Part shown: positions 40,071 through 49,158 of the stretch, piece after piece
How the letters are laid out: the number at the start of each line of letters is the position of its first letter
Numbering within the stretch: position 1 is the first letter of the stretch
DNA from: Agathobacter sp.
GTDB lineage: Bacteria > Bacillota > Clostridia > Lachnospirales > Lachnospiraceae
DNA: 64,000 nucleotides
Assembly (NCBI GenBank): GCA_017409825.1
Contig: JAFQRZ010000034.1
Location: 1 to 64,000, forward strand
Direction: 5' to 3'
Program-made: the position numbers and the translations under genes
Notes under the pieces: generated by a model
Databases searched by the model: none
Seen by the model: the letters and a program-made list of their open reading frames with translations, nothing else
Told to the model about the DNA's origin: nothing

Positions 40071-40859
40071 ATGTCTGTCAAGATTAAAACCCCTCACGAA
40101 ATCGAATTGATGCGTGAAGCGGGCAGGATACTTGCTCTCGTGCATGAAAATCTTGCAAAAGAGATTAAGCCAGGTATGTCAACACTTGATATTGACAGGC
40201 TGGGAGAAGAAATGATCCGAAGCTACGGATGTATTCCTTCTTTTAAGAATTATTGTGGATATCCAGCATCTATTTGTGTATCTGTGAACGAGGAAGTGGT
40301 TCATGGAATTCCAAATGCAAAACGCATATTGCAGGAAGGCGATATCGTAAGTTTAGATGCAGGTGTTATCTATAAAGGATATCATTCCGATGCGGCTAGA
40401 ACAGTTGGTGTTGGAGAGATATCAGAAGAAGCGAAGCTTCTCATCGAAAGAACTCGAATGAGCTTCTTCGAAGGAATGAAGATGGCAGTTGCTGGAAATC
40501 ATTTACATGATATATCCAATAACATTGCAGCGTATGCAGAGAGTTTTGGATATGGTGTAGTAAGAGATTTGGTTGGACATGGCATTGGTTCTCAGCTTCA
40601 CGAGGAGCCAGAAGTGCCAAACTTCAGAAAAAGAACAAGAGGCTTAAAGCTTCGCGCGGGTATGACCTTAGCGGTAGAGCCTATGATTAATATAGGTACT
40701 CACGAAGTGTTGTGGCTGGATGATGACTGGACAGTTATCTCAGAGGATTTATCTCTATCCGCCCATTATGAAAATACAATTCTTATTACAGAAGGAAAAC
40801 CTGAGCTTTTAACGTTAACCGAAAGTGAAAAAGCAGCAGGTGCTCTGGAGCTATTTTAG
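40071..40859 (+). CDS. map: Methionine aminopeptidase, type I
   Basis: Removes the initiator methionine from nascent proteins. 262 residues, with metal ligands in SLDAGVIYKGYHSDAARTVG, LVGHGIGSQLHEEPEVPNF, LAVEPMINIG and the late YENTILIT Glu. It starts 2 bp after adk. The last 15 residues are an extra tail (TESEKAAGALELF). Confidence 0.96.
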   Translation: MSVKIKTPHEIELMREAGRILALVHENLAKEIKPGMSTLDIDRLGEEMIRSYGCIPSFKNYCGYPASICVSVNEEVVHGIPNAKRILQEGDIVSLDAGVIYKGYHSDAARTVGVGEISEEAKLLIERTRMSFFEGMKMAVAGNHLHDISNNIAAYAESFGYGVVRDLVGHGIGSQLHEEPEVPNFRKRTRGLKLRAGMTLAVEPMINIGTHEVLWLDDDWTVISEDLSLSAHYENTILITEGKPELLTLTESEKAAGALELF

Positions 40860-40898
40860 AAACAAATCAGTTTAAGTTTATTTCAGGAGGATTTGAAA

Positions 40899-41117
40899 AT
40901 GTCAAAAGCAGACGTTATTGAAGTTGAAGGTGTTGTAGTAGATAAGTTACCAAACGCATTTTTTAAAGTGCAGCTTGAAAATGGTCATGAAATTCTTGCT
41001 ACAATTAGTGGTAAATTAAGAATGAACTTCATTCGTATTTTGCCAGGTGACAAGGTTACAATTGAAATGTCACCATACGATTTAACCAAAGGTCGTATTA
41101 TCTGGAGAGATAAATAG
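40899..41117 (+). CDS. infA: Translation initiation factor IF-1
   Basis: 72-residue OB-fold factor binding the 30S A site. [20 protein letters not shown] and the [20 protein letters not shown] end are typical. ATG 40899 with AGGAGG upstream is chosen over TTG 40893. Confidence 0.97.
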   Translation: MSKADVIEVEGVVVDKLPNAFFKVQLENGHEILATISGKLRMNFIRILPGDKVTIEMSPYDLTKGRIIWRDK

Positions 41118-41137
41118 AAAATTTAGTAAATTCGTTA

Positions 41138-41166
41138 TTGACTTTTAAGAAGTGCCTGTATATAAT
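41138..41166 (+). promoter_or_regulatory. Internal promoter between infA and rpmJ
   Basis: TTGACT (41138-41143), 17-bp spacer, TATAAT (41161-41166): a near-consensus promoter that can drive rpmJ and the alpha operon independently. The leader holds CCCGTAAAACGGG hairpin repeats. Confidence 0.8.
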
Positions 41167-41252
41167 GTTATACGGACACTTTTGGAAAAGTACCCGTAAA
41201 ACGGGTGACAACCCGTGTAAAATGGGGCTTTAAAGAGAAAGGAGGATTTGCT

Positions 41253-41366
41253 GTGAAGGTAAGATCATCAGTTAAACCTATTTGCGAAAAATGCAAAGTC
41301 ATCAAAAGAAAAGGAAGCATCATGATTATTTGTGAAAATCCAAAACACAAACAGCGTCAGGGCTAA
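41253..41366 (+). CDS. rpmJ: 50S ribosomal protein L36 (zinc-binding)
   Basis: 37-residue protein too short for a standard gene finder threshold. It reads [20 protein letters not shown] and continues to [11 protein letters not shown]; Cys11, Cys14, Cys27 and His32 form the zinc site. GTG 41253 is preceded by AAAGGAGG. Confidence 0.96.
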   Translation: MKVRSSVKPICEKCKVIKRKGSIMIICENPKHKQRQG

Positions 41367-41647
41367 TTCTTTTCCACTGTCGTAACATATGCGACAAAAA
41401 CTCATTATGTGCGGCTGTAGCGTGAGTATTCTTGCGCTATTCATAATAAACAGAACGCAATCTGGTAATGCGTTATTATACCGAGTGACGTATTACGAAT
41501 TTGCAAAATATGGGAACCTATCTGTATGTACACATTTCAGGGCGTGCAACCGCAGCTGCATGGGGATAGGGGTTCGGGAAAAAGGTATATTGGTTGCGAA
41601 TATATCGTTACTATTAATCAGAAAAATATTATGGAGGTTATACACAC
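41367..41647 (+). promoter_or_regulatory. 281-nt spacer before rpsM, possible structured leader
   Basis: No gene is credible here. Small hairpins are visible: TGTCG/CGACA (about 41380), TAGCG/CGCTA (about 41418-41439) and AACGCA/TGCGTT (about 41455-41475). The spacing is unusual inside the alpha operon. In E. coli S4 represses translation at the rpsM leader; a similar role here is inference. Confidence 0.4.
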
Positions 41648-42016
41648 ATGGCTCGTATTGCAGGTGTAGATTTACCAAGAGAAAAACGTGTAGAAATCGG
41701 CTTGACTTATATCTATGGTATCGGAAGAGTAAGCTCTAACCGTATCCTTGAAGCTGCCGGTGTAGATCCTAGCACACGTGTTAGAGATTTAACAGACGAC
41801 GAAGTTAAGAGAATCAGTGCAGTTATCGATGAAACTCAGACTGTAGAAGGTGATTTACGTAGAGAAATCGCTTTAAATATTAAGAGACTTCAGGAAATTG
41901 GATGCTATCGTGGTATCCGTCATAGAAAAGGACTTCCAGTTCGTGGTCAGAAAACAAAGACTAATGCTAGAACTAGAAAAGGTCCTAAGAGAACAGTAGC
42001 GAACAAAAAGAAATAA
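41648..42016 (+). CDS. rpsM: 30S ribosomal protein S13
   Basis: 30S head protein bridging to the 50S. 122 residues: [20 protein letters not shown] at the start and the basic tail [21 protein letters not shown] precedes ATG 41648. Confidence 0.98.
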   Translation: MARIAGVDLPREKRVEIGLTYIYGIGRVSSNRILEAAGVDPSTRVRDLTDDEVKRISAVIDETQTVEGDLRREIALNIKRLQEIGCYRGIRHRKGLPVRGQKTKTNARTRKGPKRTVANKKK

Positions 42017-42062
42017 TAGGGCACTTAGTGCGTAAAATTTTGAGAAAGTAGGTTAGTTTAAA

Positions 42063-42458
42063 ATGGCTAAAAATGTTGCAAAAAAAGTAACTAAAAAGCG
42101 TGTAAAGAAAAACGTTGAACGCGGACAGGCACATATCCAGGCATCTTTTAACAACACAATCGTTACAATTACAGATGCACAGGGTAATGCTTTATCATGG
42201 GCAAGTGCTGGTGGTCTTGGATTTAGAGGTTCAAAGAAATCTACTCCATATGCTGCACAGATGGCAGCTGAAACTGCTACAAAAGCAGCTTTAATTCATG
42301 GTTTAAAGACAGTTGACGTATTTGTAAAGGGACCAGGTTCAGGTAGAGAAGCAGCTATCCGTGCACTCGCAGCTTGCGGTCTCGAAGTTACATCAATCAA
42401 AGACGTAACTCCAGTTCCTCACAACGGATGCCGTCCACCAAAACGCAGAAGAGTTTAA
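42063..42458 (+). CDS. rpsK: 30S ribosomal protein S11
   Basis: Platform protein of the 30S. 131 residues with [20 protein letters not shown] and [18 protein letters not shown] at the C-terminus. A weak site (AGTAGG) precedes ATG 42063. Confidence 0.98.
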   Translation: MAKNVAKKVTKKRVKKNVERGQAHIQASFNNTIVTITDAQGNALSWASAGGLGFRGSKKSTPYAAQMAAETATKAALIHGLKTVDVFVKGPGSGREAAIRALAACGLEVTSIKDVTPVPHNGCRPPKRRRV

Positions 42459-42477
42459 TTAGGAGGGATAGATTAAG

Positions 42478-43068
42478 ATGGCAGTTAATAAAGTACCTGT
42501 ACTTAAAAGATGTAGATCCCTTGGTTTAGAACCAAGCTATTTAGGATATGATAAGAAGTCAAAAAGAAACTTAAGCAGAGCAAACAAGAAAGTTTCTGAA
42601 TATGGACTTCAGTTAAGAGAAAAACAGAAAGCTAAATTCATCTATGGTGTATTAGAAAAACCTTTCCGTAACTACTACGAAAAGGCTGATAAGATGAAAG
42701 GCTTAACAGGTCCAAACTTAATGACTATGTTAGAAACAAGACTTGATAACGTAGTATTCCGTTTAGGTTGGGCTCGTACAAGAAGAGAAGCTAGACAGAT
42801 TGTTGACCACAAGTTCGTTACAGTAAACGGCAAGATCGTTAACATTCCTTCATACTTAGTAAAAGCTGGAGACGTTATCGAAATCCGCGAAGCTAAGAAG
42901 AGCACTCAGAGAATGAAAGACATCGCTGAAGTTGCTGGTGGAAGAATCGTACCAGAATGGTTAGATGCAGAAGATAACTTCAAAGGTACAATCAAAAACT
43001 TACCAACACGTGAACAGATCGATGTTCCAGTTGACGAAATGCTTATCGTCGAATTATACTCTAAATAA
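42478..43068 (+). CDS. rpsD: 30S ribosomal protein S4
   Basis: Assembly-initiating protein with an S4 RNA-binding domain. 196 residues with [20 protein letters not shown] and the SxxxARQ-type [20 protein letters not shown] segment. AGGAGG precedes ATG 42478. A strong hairpin follows at 43080-43116. S4 often autoregulates. Confidence 0.98.
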   Translation: MAVNKVPVLKRCRSLGLEPSYLGYDKKSKRNLSRANKKVSEYGLQLREKQKAKFIYGVLEKPFRNYYEKADKMKGLTGPNLMTMLETRLDNVVFRLGWARTRREARQIVDHKFVTVNGKIVNIPSYLVKAGDVIEIREAKKSTQRMKDIAEVAGGRIVPEWLDAEDNFKGTIKNLPTREQIDVPVDEMLIVELYSK

Positions 43069-43079
43069 GATGAAATTTT

Positions 43080-43116
43080 ACGGATTTTTGCCGTGGCATT
43101 GGCCACGGCTATCCGT
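43080..43116 (+). other. Strong hairpin between rpsD and rpoA
   Basis: GCCGTGGC (43090-43097) pairs perfectly with GCCACGGC (43102-43109), extended by ACGGAT (43080-43085) and ATCCGT (43111-43116). No T-run follows, so it is not a standard terminator; processing, mRNA stability or S4 control are candidates. Confidence 0.75.
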
Positions 43117-43165
43117 CGCTTAACGTAGAGTTGTTATCAGAAACCCGAGAAGGAGGGACTTTGTA

Positions 43166-44125
43166 GTGTTCGATTTTGAAAAACCAAGAATTGAAATCGC
43201 AGAAATTTCAGAAGACAAAAAATATGGTAGATTTGTTGTAGAACCATTAGAAAGAGGCTATGGTACAACACTTGGTAACTCACTTAGAAGAATTATGCTT
43301 TCTTCATTACCAGGCGCTGCTGTAAGCCAGGTTAAAATTGATGGAGTTTTACATGAATTTAGCTCAATCCCAGGCGTAAAAGAAGACGTTACTGAGATTA
43401 TCATGAATATCAAGAACCTTGCTATTCGTAACAATAGTTCTACAAATGAACCTAAAGTTGCTTATATCGAATTCGAAGGTGAAGGCGTTGTAAAAGCAAG
43501 CGATATTCAGGTTGATTCTGATATCGAAATTTTAAATCCAGAATTAGAAATCGCTCACTTGAATGGTGGTGTGGATTCTAAATTATACATGGAACTTACT
43601 ATCACAAAAGGTAGAGGTTATATCAGTGCAGATAAGAACAAAACAGAAGATACACCAATTGGCGTAATCGCAATTGATTCTATCTACACACCAGTAGATC
43701 GTGTAAACCTTACTGTAGAAAACACTCGTGTAGGTCAGGTTACAGACTACGATAAGCTTACTTTGGATGTGTTCACAAACGGAACACTTGAACCAGACGA
43801 AGCAGTTTCACTTGCTGCTAAAGTATTAAGCGAGCACTTAAATCTCTTCATCGACCTTTCCGATGCTGCTCAGCAGGCTGAAGTTATGGTTGAAAAAGAA
43901 AATGACGCACAGGAAAAAGTTCTTGAAATGAACATTGATGAACTTGAATTATCTGTACGTTCATACAACTGCTTGAAGAGAGCTGGTATCAATACAGTTG
44001 CAGAACTTATCAACAGAACTCCAGAAGATATGATGAAAGTTCGTAACTTAGGACGTAAGTCTTTAGAAGAAGTATTAGCTAAATTAAAAGAATTAGGTTT
44101 ACAGTTAAACCAGGGTGATGAATAA
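43166..44125 (+). CDS. rpoA: DNA-directed RNA polymerase subunit alpha
   Basis: Dimerising platform of RNA polymerase. 319 residues: N-terminal domain with [20 protein letters not shown] and the C-terminal DNA/regulator-binding domain with [20 protein letters not shown]. Start GTG 43166 with AAGGAGG 9 nt upstream. Confidence 0.98.
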   Translation: MFDFEKPRIEIAEISEDKKYGRFVVEPLERGYGTTLGNSLRRIMLSSLPGAAVSQVKIDGVLHEFSSIPGVKEDVTEIIMNIKNLAIRNNSSTNEPKVAYIEFEGEGVVKASDIQVDSDIEILNPELEIAHLNGGVDSKLYMELTITKGRGYISADKNKTEDTPIGVIAIDSIYTPVDRVNLTVENTRVGQVTDYDKLTLDVFTNGTLEPDEAVSLAAKVLSEHLNLFIDLSDAAQQAEVMVEKENDAQEKVLEMNIDELELSVRSYNCLKRAGINTVAELINRTPEDMMKVRNLGRKSLEEVLAKLKELGLQLNQGDE

Positions 44126-44161
44126 TCCCTTTGTTTATAAATACTCATATAGGCAGAACCG

Positions 44162-44274
44162 ATAAGACCGAAGAGCGCGGCTTATGTCTTGTTCATGAGT
44201 GGCAACTTGGTAGCATTGCTACCTAAATAAGAAAAATGCATTCGGTAAGTAAGACCAAAGAGCGTGGCCGGATG
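44162..44274 (+). ncRNA. Tandem hairpins with conserved AAGAGCG loop upstream of rplQ
   Basis: A 19-nt core TAAGACC[G/A]AAGAGCG[C/T]GGC occurs at 44163-44181 and 44250-44268. Each copy forms a hairpin with loop AAGAGCG. In copy 1 the closing pairs are CCG/CGG within ATAAG/CTTAT; in copy 2 they are CCA/TGG within CATTCGG/CCGGATG. The G-C to A-T change is compensatory, supporting RNA structure. Probably the rplQ leader. Confidence 0.7.
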
Positions 44275-44297
44275 TACCACAAATGGAGGAAAGAAAA

Positions 44298-44816
44298 ATG
44301 GCAAAATATCGTAAATTAAGCAGAACAAGCAGCCAGAGAAAAGCATTATTAAGAGGCCAGGTTACACAGCTTCTTGCTAATGGCAAAATCGTAACAACTG
44401 AATCAAAAGCAAAAGAAGTTCGCAAAATCGCTGAAGGACTTATTGCTATGGCAGTTCGCGAAAAAGACAACTTCGAAGAAGTTACTGTAACAGCTAAAGT
44501 TGCTCGTAAAGACAAAGATGGCAAGAGAGTAAAAGAAGTTGTAGACGGAAAGAAAGTTACTGTATATGATGAAGTACAGAAAACAATCAAAAAAGATTTA
44601 CCTTCAAGACTTCATGCTAGAAGAGAAATGCTTAAAGTTCTCTACACAGTAAAAGAAGGACAGGGTAAAAAAGCTTCAGAAGTTGATATGGTTGCAAAAT
44701 TATTCGACGAAATCGCTCCTAAATACGTAAACCGTAACGGTGGTTACACAAGAATCGTTAAAATCGGTCAGCGTAAAGGTGACGGTGCTTTAGAAGTAGT
44801 TCTTGAATTAGTTTAA
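44298..44816 (+). CDS. rplQ: 50S ribosomal protein L17, long form
   Basis: 50S protein near the tunnel exit. It starts MAKYRKLSRTSSQRKALLRG and ends with GQRKGDGALEVVLELV, both typical. At 172 residues it is about 45-55 longer than E. coli L17 (127 aa), owing to a charged insert at roughly residues 48-100 (VTVTAKVARKDKDGKRVKEV and onward). ATG 44298 with GGAGG upstream is chosen; 44283 would only add five residues. Terminator follows at 44837. Confidence 0.96.
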   Translation: MAKYRKLSRTSSQRKALLRGQVTQLLANGKIVTTESKAKEVRKIAEGLIAMAVREKDNFEEVTVTAKVARKDKDGKRVKEVVDGKKVTVYDEVQKTIKKDLPSRLHARREMLKVLYTVKEGQGKKASEVDMVAKLFDEIAPKYVNRNGGYTRIVKIGQRKGDGALEVVLELV

Positions 44817-44836
44817 TATTAAGGCTAGCAAAATTA

Positions 44837-44878
44837 ATGCTACAGTGATAATATAAAATTATCATTGTAGCATTTTTT
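44837..44878 (+). terminator. Rho-independent terminator of the alpha operon
   Basis: ATGCTACAGTGATAAT pairs with ATTATCATTGTAGCAT (one G-U), followed by six T. Confidence 0.95.
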
Positions 44879-44916
44879 GTTGCAAAATCAGGAAAACTCA
44901 AAAGAGGTGAATGGTT

Positions 44917-47829
44917 ATGAAGTTGGGAAAGGAACTTCAAAATGCGAAAAAAAGAATACTTTGTGGAATAATTTTGTTGGGGATAGCTTTGTCTATTCTA
45001 CCTATGTCCACAGGAACATTTCGAGCAGATGAGAAAGTGATTCGAATTGGTTATGATGCGAACTCTAACTTTATTAAGGAAACGGACGGAAAGTTCTATG
45101 GGTATGGAGTTGAGTATTTGGAAAAAATTGCAGAATATACTGGCTGGAAGTATGAATATATCAATGATGAGAGCTGGCATGCTTCTTTGGACAAGCTACG
45201 CAATGGCGAGATTGATTTGATTTGTACAGCGCATTATACCGACGATAGAGCGACAGAATTTTTATATTCGGATATTCCGTTAGGATATGAAGCCTCTCTT
45301 TTATATGCTAAACCAGATAGTGAAATTTCTTATCAGGATTATGAAGCAATGCAGGGATGTAAAATTGGTCTCTTAAAGGAAAGTTATTCTGCGCAGGATT
45401 TTGCTGCATACGCCTTAAAGCAAGGGATTCAGTATGAGGGTGTGTATTTCGAACGAGAAAACGAAATGATGCAGGCGCTTAAAGCTGATGAAATTGATAT
45501 GATGGTTATTGGTAGTCGATATGCGACTTCGAAGCTTAAGTTAGTAGATACATCAGGTGCTAACGCATTTTATTGTATCGCAGAAGATGATAATACAGCC
45601 TTAATTGAAGAGATCGAAACGGTGCTTCAACAGATTATGTTTGATGAGCCGACCTTTGAAGGGACCTTAAACAATAAATATTTTGGACATAGTGCGATAT
45701 CGAATGCACCATTATATACCAAAGAAGAACTTGCCTATATTGAAAATCTTGGGCAGATAAAAGTAAAGCTGATTCAAGATCAGAAACCGTCTTGTTATTA
45801 TGAAGATGGCGAAACAAAAGGTATCTGGGTGGAGGTTATTAAACTTCTTGCGCAAAAGAGTGGAATCGATTTGGTGCTGGAAGGTAGTGATACGGAAGAA
45901 TATGCGCAGGAAACCTATGAGAGATATTTGGCGGATGGATATCTCTTGCTTCGTACACAGAAGGCATTGGAACACATGCGTGATTTGGAAGGGACAATAA
46001 CTTCCAATGCGATTACCAATGTATCCGTGTCTTATGTAAAACGGCAGGCCGCTTTCGTAGAAGACAAATATGTTTCTCATGTAATTGCGACTTCAAAGGA
46101 TTTGGCATATCTGGAGCCAATGTTGTTGGAAGAAAATCCGGACTATGAAATAAAATATTTTGAGAATACCAAAGAGTGTTTAGAAGCACTGATTCGAAAA
46201 GAAGCAGGCATGGTGATTCAAAATAGCCATCGCACCAGCTATTTGATGCAGAAGCCAGAGTATGCGGAAAAACTGGCAATCGTGCCTGGTGTAGATCATG
46301 GAAGTGATGTATGCCTGGTTGCTACGGAAGAACAGGAAATGTTAATCAATATTATTAACAAAGCCATTCATCATATATCCTATGCAGAAATCAATGAAAT
46401 TGTAAAAAGAGAATTGTTGATGAATCCATACGCATTTGAATGGGAGGATATCGTATATCTCTACTGGGAATGGATGGTATTGTTGGTAGCTATCATTGCA
46501 ATAGCGTTGATTATTTATACCACACTTATGCATCGACTGACGGCTGCAAAGATACAGAAAAAAGAATATGAGCTTTTGCAGAAAAAGGTACAGTTGGATG
46601 AAGTGACGGGATTGTACAATCGTTCTTACTTCTATGAAATGGCAAGAGAGCTCATTGCGGAAACCGATGAAGAAATGTGCATTATTACCATGGACATTTC
46701 GAATTTCAAAATTGTAAACGAGCTCTATGGTATGAATGTAGGGGATCGTCTATTAAAAGAAATCGGTCAGCAGGTGCAAAAGTTAGATAAGAATCATCAT
46801 ATGATACCATCTCGTTTTATGGCGGACCACTATTATATGTGTATGCCAAAATCAGAATTTGACCAAATTGAATTTCCTAAGAGCTTCAAGACCTTCTTAG
46901 AGGATATGGATATTCGTGTGGTATATGGTGTTTTCTTGGTAGAAGACCATAAGGAAATGCCGATTAACGTAATGTGTGATAGAGCTTTTCTTGCTGCACA
47001 TGATAAGAATTACAAATATGTAGAGTACATTCATTTCTATAATGATAGTGAGCGTCAGCAGCAATTAGTGGAGCAGGAAATTGAGTATGAGATGGAAAAA
47101 GCTTTGGAAGAGCGACAGTTCTATATTGTAGTTCAGCCGAAATATGATCCTGTGACAGAAAAAATCGTTGGTGGGGAAACACTTGTAAGATGGCAGCATC
47201 CGACAAAGGGAATTATTTCTCCAGGTATATTCATTAAAGTATTTGAAAAAGACGGATTTATCATTCAGTTGGATTACTTCGTTTGGGAAGAAACCTGTCG
47301 TTTGCAGGCACAAATGAAGCAAAAGGGCATACAGACCGTACCGATTTCCATCAATGTGTCCAGAGCGCATTTCTACGGCAGTGAGCTGCAAAATAAACTG
47401 CGAGAGTTGATTCAGAAATATAATCTGGAAACCTCAGATATTGAGTTGGAGATTACAGAATCCATCTGTGGAGAGGATTCCGGAAATATCTATGATTTGA
47501 TTCGTGAGCTTCAAAATGAAGGCTTTAAGATTGCAATGGACGATTTCGGAAGTGGATATTCTTCCTTGAATATGTTAAAAGAAATGCCATTGGATATTAT
47601 TAAGATGGATTTGAAATTCTTAGACGGGGAAGAAGCCAAGAGTCGTCTTATCTTAAAAGCACTTATTGAAATGGCGCAGACCATGGGATTGAAGGTGGTA
47701 GTAGAAGGGGTGGAAATTCTTTCACAGGTAGAATTTTTAAGACAGTTCCAAGACTGTTACTTGCAGGGCTACTATTTTTCACGTCCAGTTGTGGCAGAGA
47801 CATTTGAAGAGATGGTAGAACAAAATTAA
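44917..47829 (+). CDS. Sensor protein: two extracellular substrate-binding domains, degenerate GGDEF, EAL phosphodiesterase
   Basis: 970 residues. An N-terminal signal anchor (about 14-32) leads to two SBP_bac_3-type domains (roughly 40-250 and 260-505), then a membrane helix (about 517-540). The GGDEF domain (about 553-690) has MADHY at 635-639 where GG[D/E]EF belongs, so it should not make c-di-GMP. The EAL domain (about 705-965) keeps its catalytic set: Glu754 in ETLVRW, Asn in ISINVS, ELEITES, MDDFGSGYSS, Lys in IIKMDLKF, VVEGVE and LQGYYF. So it is likely a ligand-controlled c-di-GMP phosphodiesterase. I chose ATG 44917 (AGAGGTG 7 nt upstream) over ATG 44911. Confidence 0.88.
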   Translation: MKLGKELQNAKKRILCGIILLGIALSILPMSTGTFRADEKVIRIGYDANSNFIKETDGKFYGYGVEYLEKIAEYTGWKYEYINDESWHASLDKLRNGEIDLICTAHYTDDRATEFLYSDIPLGYEASLLYAKPDSEISYQDYEAMQGCKIGLLKESYSAQDFAAYALKQGIQYEGVYFERENEMMQALKADEIDMMVIGSRYATSKLKLVDTSGANAFYCIAEDDNTALIEEIETVLQQIMFDEPTFEGTLNNKYFGHSAISNAPLYTKEELAYIENLGQIKVKLIQDQKPSCYYEDGETKGIWVEVIKLLAQKSGIDLVLEGSDTEEYAQETYERYLADGYLLLRTQKALEHMRDLEGTITSNAITNVSVSYVKRQAAFVEDKYVSHVIATSKDLAYLEPMLLEENPDYEIKYFENTKECLEALIRKEAGMVIQNSHRTSYLMQKPEYAEKLAIVPGVDHGSDVCLVATEEQEMLINIINKAIHHISYAEINEIVKRELLMNPYAFEWEDIVYLYWEWMVLLVAIIAIALIIYTTLMHRLTAAKIQKKEYELLQKKVQLDEVTGLYNRSYFYEMARELIAETDEEMCIITMDISNFKIVNELYGMNVGDRLLKEIGQQVQKLDKNHHMIPSRFMADHYYMCMPKSEFDQIEFPKSFKTFLEDMDIRVVYGVFLVEDHKEMPINVMCDRAFLAAHDKNYKYVEYIHFYNDSERQQQLVEQEIEYEMEKALEERQFYIVVQPKYDPVTEKIVGGETLVRWQHPTKGIISPGIFIKVFEKDGFIIQLDYFVWEETCRLQAQMKQKGIQTVPISINVSRAHFYGSELQNKLRELIQKYNLETSDIELEITESICGEDSGNIYDLIRELQNEGFKIAMDDFGSGYSSLNMLKEMPLDIIKMDLKFLDGEEAKSRLILKALIEMAQTMGLKVVVEGVEILSQVEFLRQFQDCYLQGYYFSRPVVAETFEEMVEQN

Positions 47830-47837
47830 ATTAGAGC

Positions 47838-47875
47838 AAAAAAGAAGTGTAACCGAGCGGCTACACTTCTTTTTT
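47838..47875. terminator. Bidirectional terminator between the GGDEF-EAL and prs genes
   Basis: AAAAAAGAAGTGTA pairs with TACACTTCTTTTTT; the A-run and T-run serve both convergent genes. Confidence 0.9.
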
Positions 47876-47912
47876 GATTTGGAACGCAATTACAAAGGAG
47901 AATTGCGATATT

Positions 47913-49100
47913 TTATAAACTATATGGGTCAGCTTTATACTGTTCAATAATCTTCTGACATCTGTCGTATGGGTTTAATAAATCGCTGATAGAAGCATCA
48001 TGGTTTAATGTATCAATGATGTAAGCGATGTATTTGCTCATATCGCAGTTGATGTAGTATTCTCTAGAAAGTAATTCTGGAGTCTGGTAGGTTAAGTTGG
48101 TTGTTACAACACGGTAGATTAAGCCTTCTTCGTAAGCCTCGTCAAATGAAGCAAGACCATTTGTGAAAAGACCGAAGGTAGAGCAAACAAAAATACGGTT
48201 TGCGTTACGTTTCTTTAATTCTTTTGCTGTATCAATCATACTTTCGCCAGAAGAAATCATATCGTCTAAGATGATTACGTCTTTACCGTTCAAGTCCTGT
48301 CCAAGGAATTCGTGTGCAACGATTGGGTTACGTCCGTCTACAATCTTTGTATAGTCGCGACGTTTGTAGAACATACCCATATCTACACCGAGAATGTTTG
48401 CTAAGTAAATCGCACGGCTTGTTGCACCTTCGTCTGGTGAGATAACCATCAAATGTTCTGGGTCAATCTGTAAATCTTTCACATTGTGGAAGATACCTTT
48501 GATGAATTGGTAAACTGGGCGAACAGATTCGAAACCACCACGAAGTGGAATCGCGTTCTGTACACGTGGGTCATGTGCGTCAAAGGTAATAATATTGTCT
48601 ACGCCCATTGCTACTAATTCCTGAAGTGCTACTGCACAGTCAAGAGATTCGCGGGAAGAGCGTTTGTGCTGACGGCTTTCGTAAAGGAAAGGCATGATAA
48701 CAGTGATTCTTCTTGCTTTTCCGCTACAAGCAGCAATAATACGTTTTAAATCTGCGTAGTGATCATCTGGTGACATGTGGTTCTGCTGTCCACAAAGCTT
48801 ATAGGTTAAGCTCCAGTTGGTAACATCTACTAAAATGTATAAGTCAAGACCACGAATAGACTTGTTGATTACACATTTTGCTTCGCCGGAACCGAAACGT
48901 GGAGTTGATACAGGGATTACATAACTATCTTTGTGGTAATCCTTGAATGCAGCATCGTGCTGATGTTCGTGTTCACGGTGTTCTCTCCAAGTGGTGAGGT
49001 ACTGGTCTACCTTTGCACCCATATCGGTACAGCTTTTGGTAGGAATGAGTCCTACGATACCAGTTGGAATCGTTTCTAAAATTCTTTCATCGTTTGGCAT
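47913..49100 (-). CDS. prs: Ribose-phosphate pyrophosphokinase (PRPP synthetase), divergent long form
   Basis: Makes PRPP from ribose 5-phosphate and ATP for nucleotide and amino-acid synthesis. 395 residues, about 75 longer than standard Prs (about 315-320). Recognisable parts are VIMPFLYESRQHKRSSRESL in place of the MPYxxYARQDR ATP-binding flexible loop, NIITFDAHDPRVQNAIPL, and the PRPP loop VIILDDMISSGESMIDTA in place of DDxxDTGGT. The start is at 49100 (MPNDERILETIPTGIVG) with AGGAGG upstream; a longer frame to 49259 runs into dnaC. A perfect hairpin (CTTATAC/GTATAAG, 49137-49155) precedes it. The changed loops leave some doubt about substrate or regulation. Confidence 0.85.
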   Translation of the reverse strand: MPNDERILETIPTGIVGLIPTKSCTDMGAKVDQYLTTWREHREHEHQHDAAFKDYHKDSYVIPVSTPRFGSGEAKCVINKSIRGLDLYILVDVTNWSLTYKLCGQQNHMSPDDHYADLKRIIAACSGKARRITVIMPFLYESRQHKRSSRESLDCAVALQELVAMGVDNIITFDAHDPRVQNAIPLRGGFESVRPVYQFIKGIFHNVKDLQIDPEHLMVISPDEGATSRAIYLANILGVDMGMFYKRRDYTKIVDGRNPIVAHEFLGQDLNGKDVIILDDMISSGESMIDTAKELKKRNANRIFVCSTFGLFTNGLASFDEAYEEGLIYRVVTTNLTYQTPELLSREYYINCDMSKYIAYIIDTLNHDASISDLLNPYDRCQKIIEQYKADPYSL

Positions 49101-49158
49101 GGGGTCCTCCGTATAAAAAAGTTGTTTATAAATTAGCTTATACAAAACGTATAAGTAA

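Noticed and set aside
41389-41739. 116-codon frame in the rpsM leader
   Set aside because: It overlaps rpsM in another frame, has no ribosome-binding site, and its product is basic low-quality sequence without a family.
43080-43116. Terminator between rpsD and rpoA
   Set aside because: The stem is strong but no T-run follows, and rpoA directly continues the operon.
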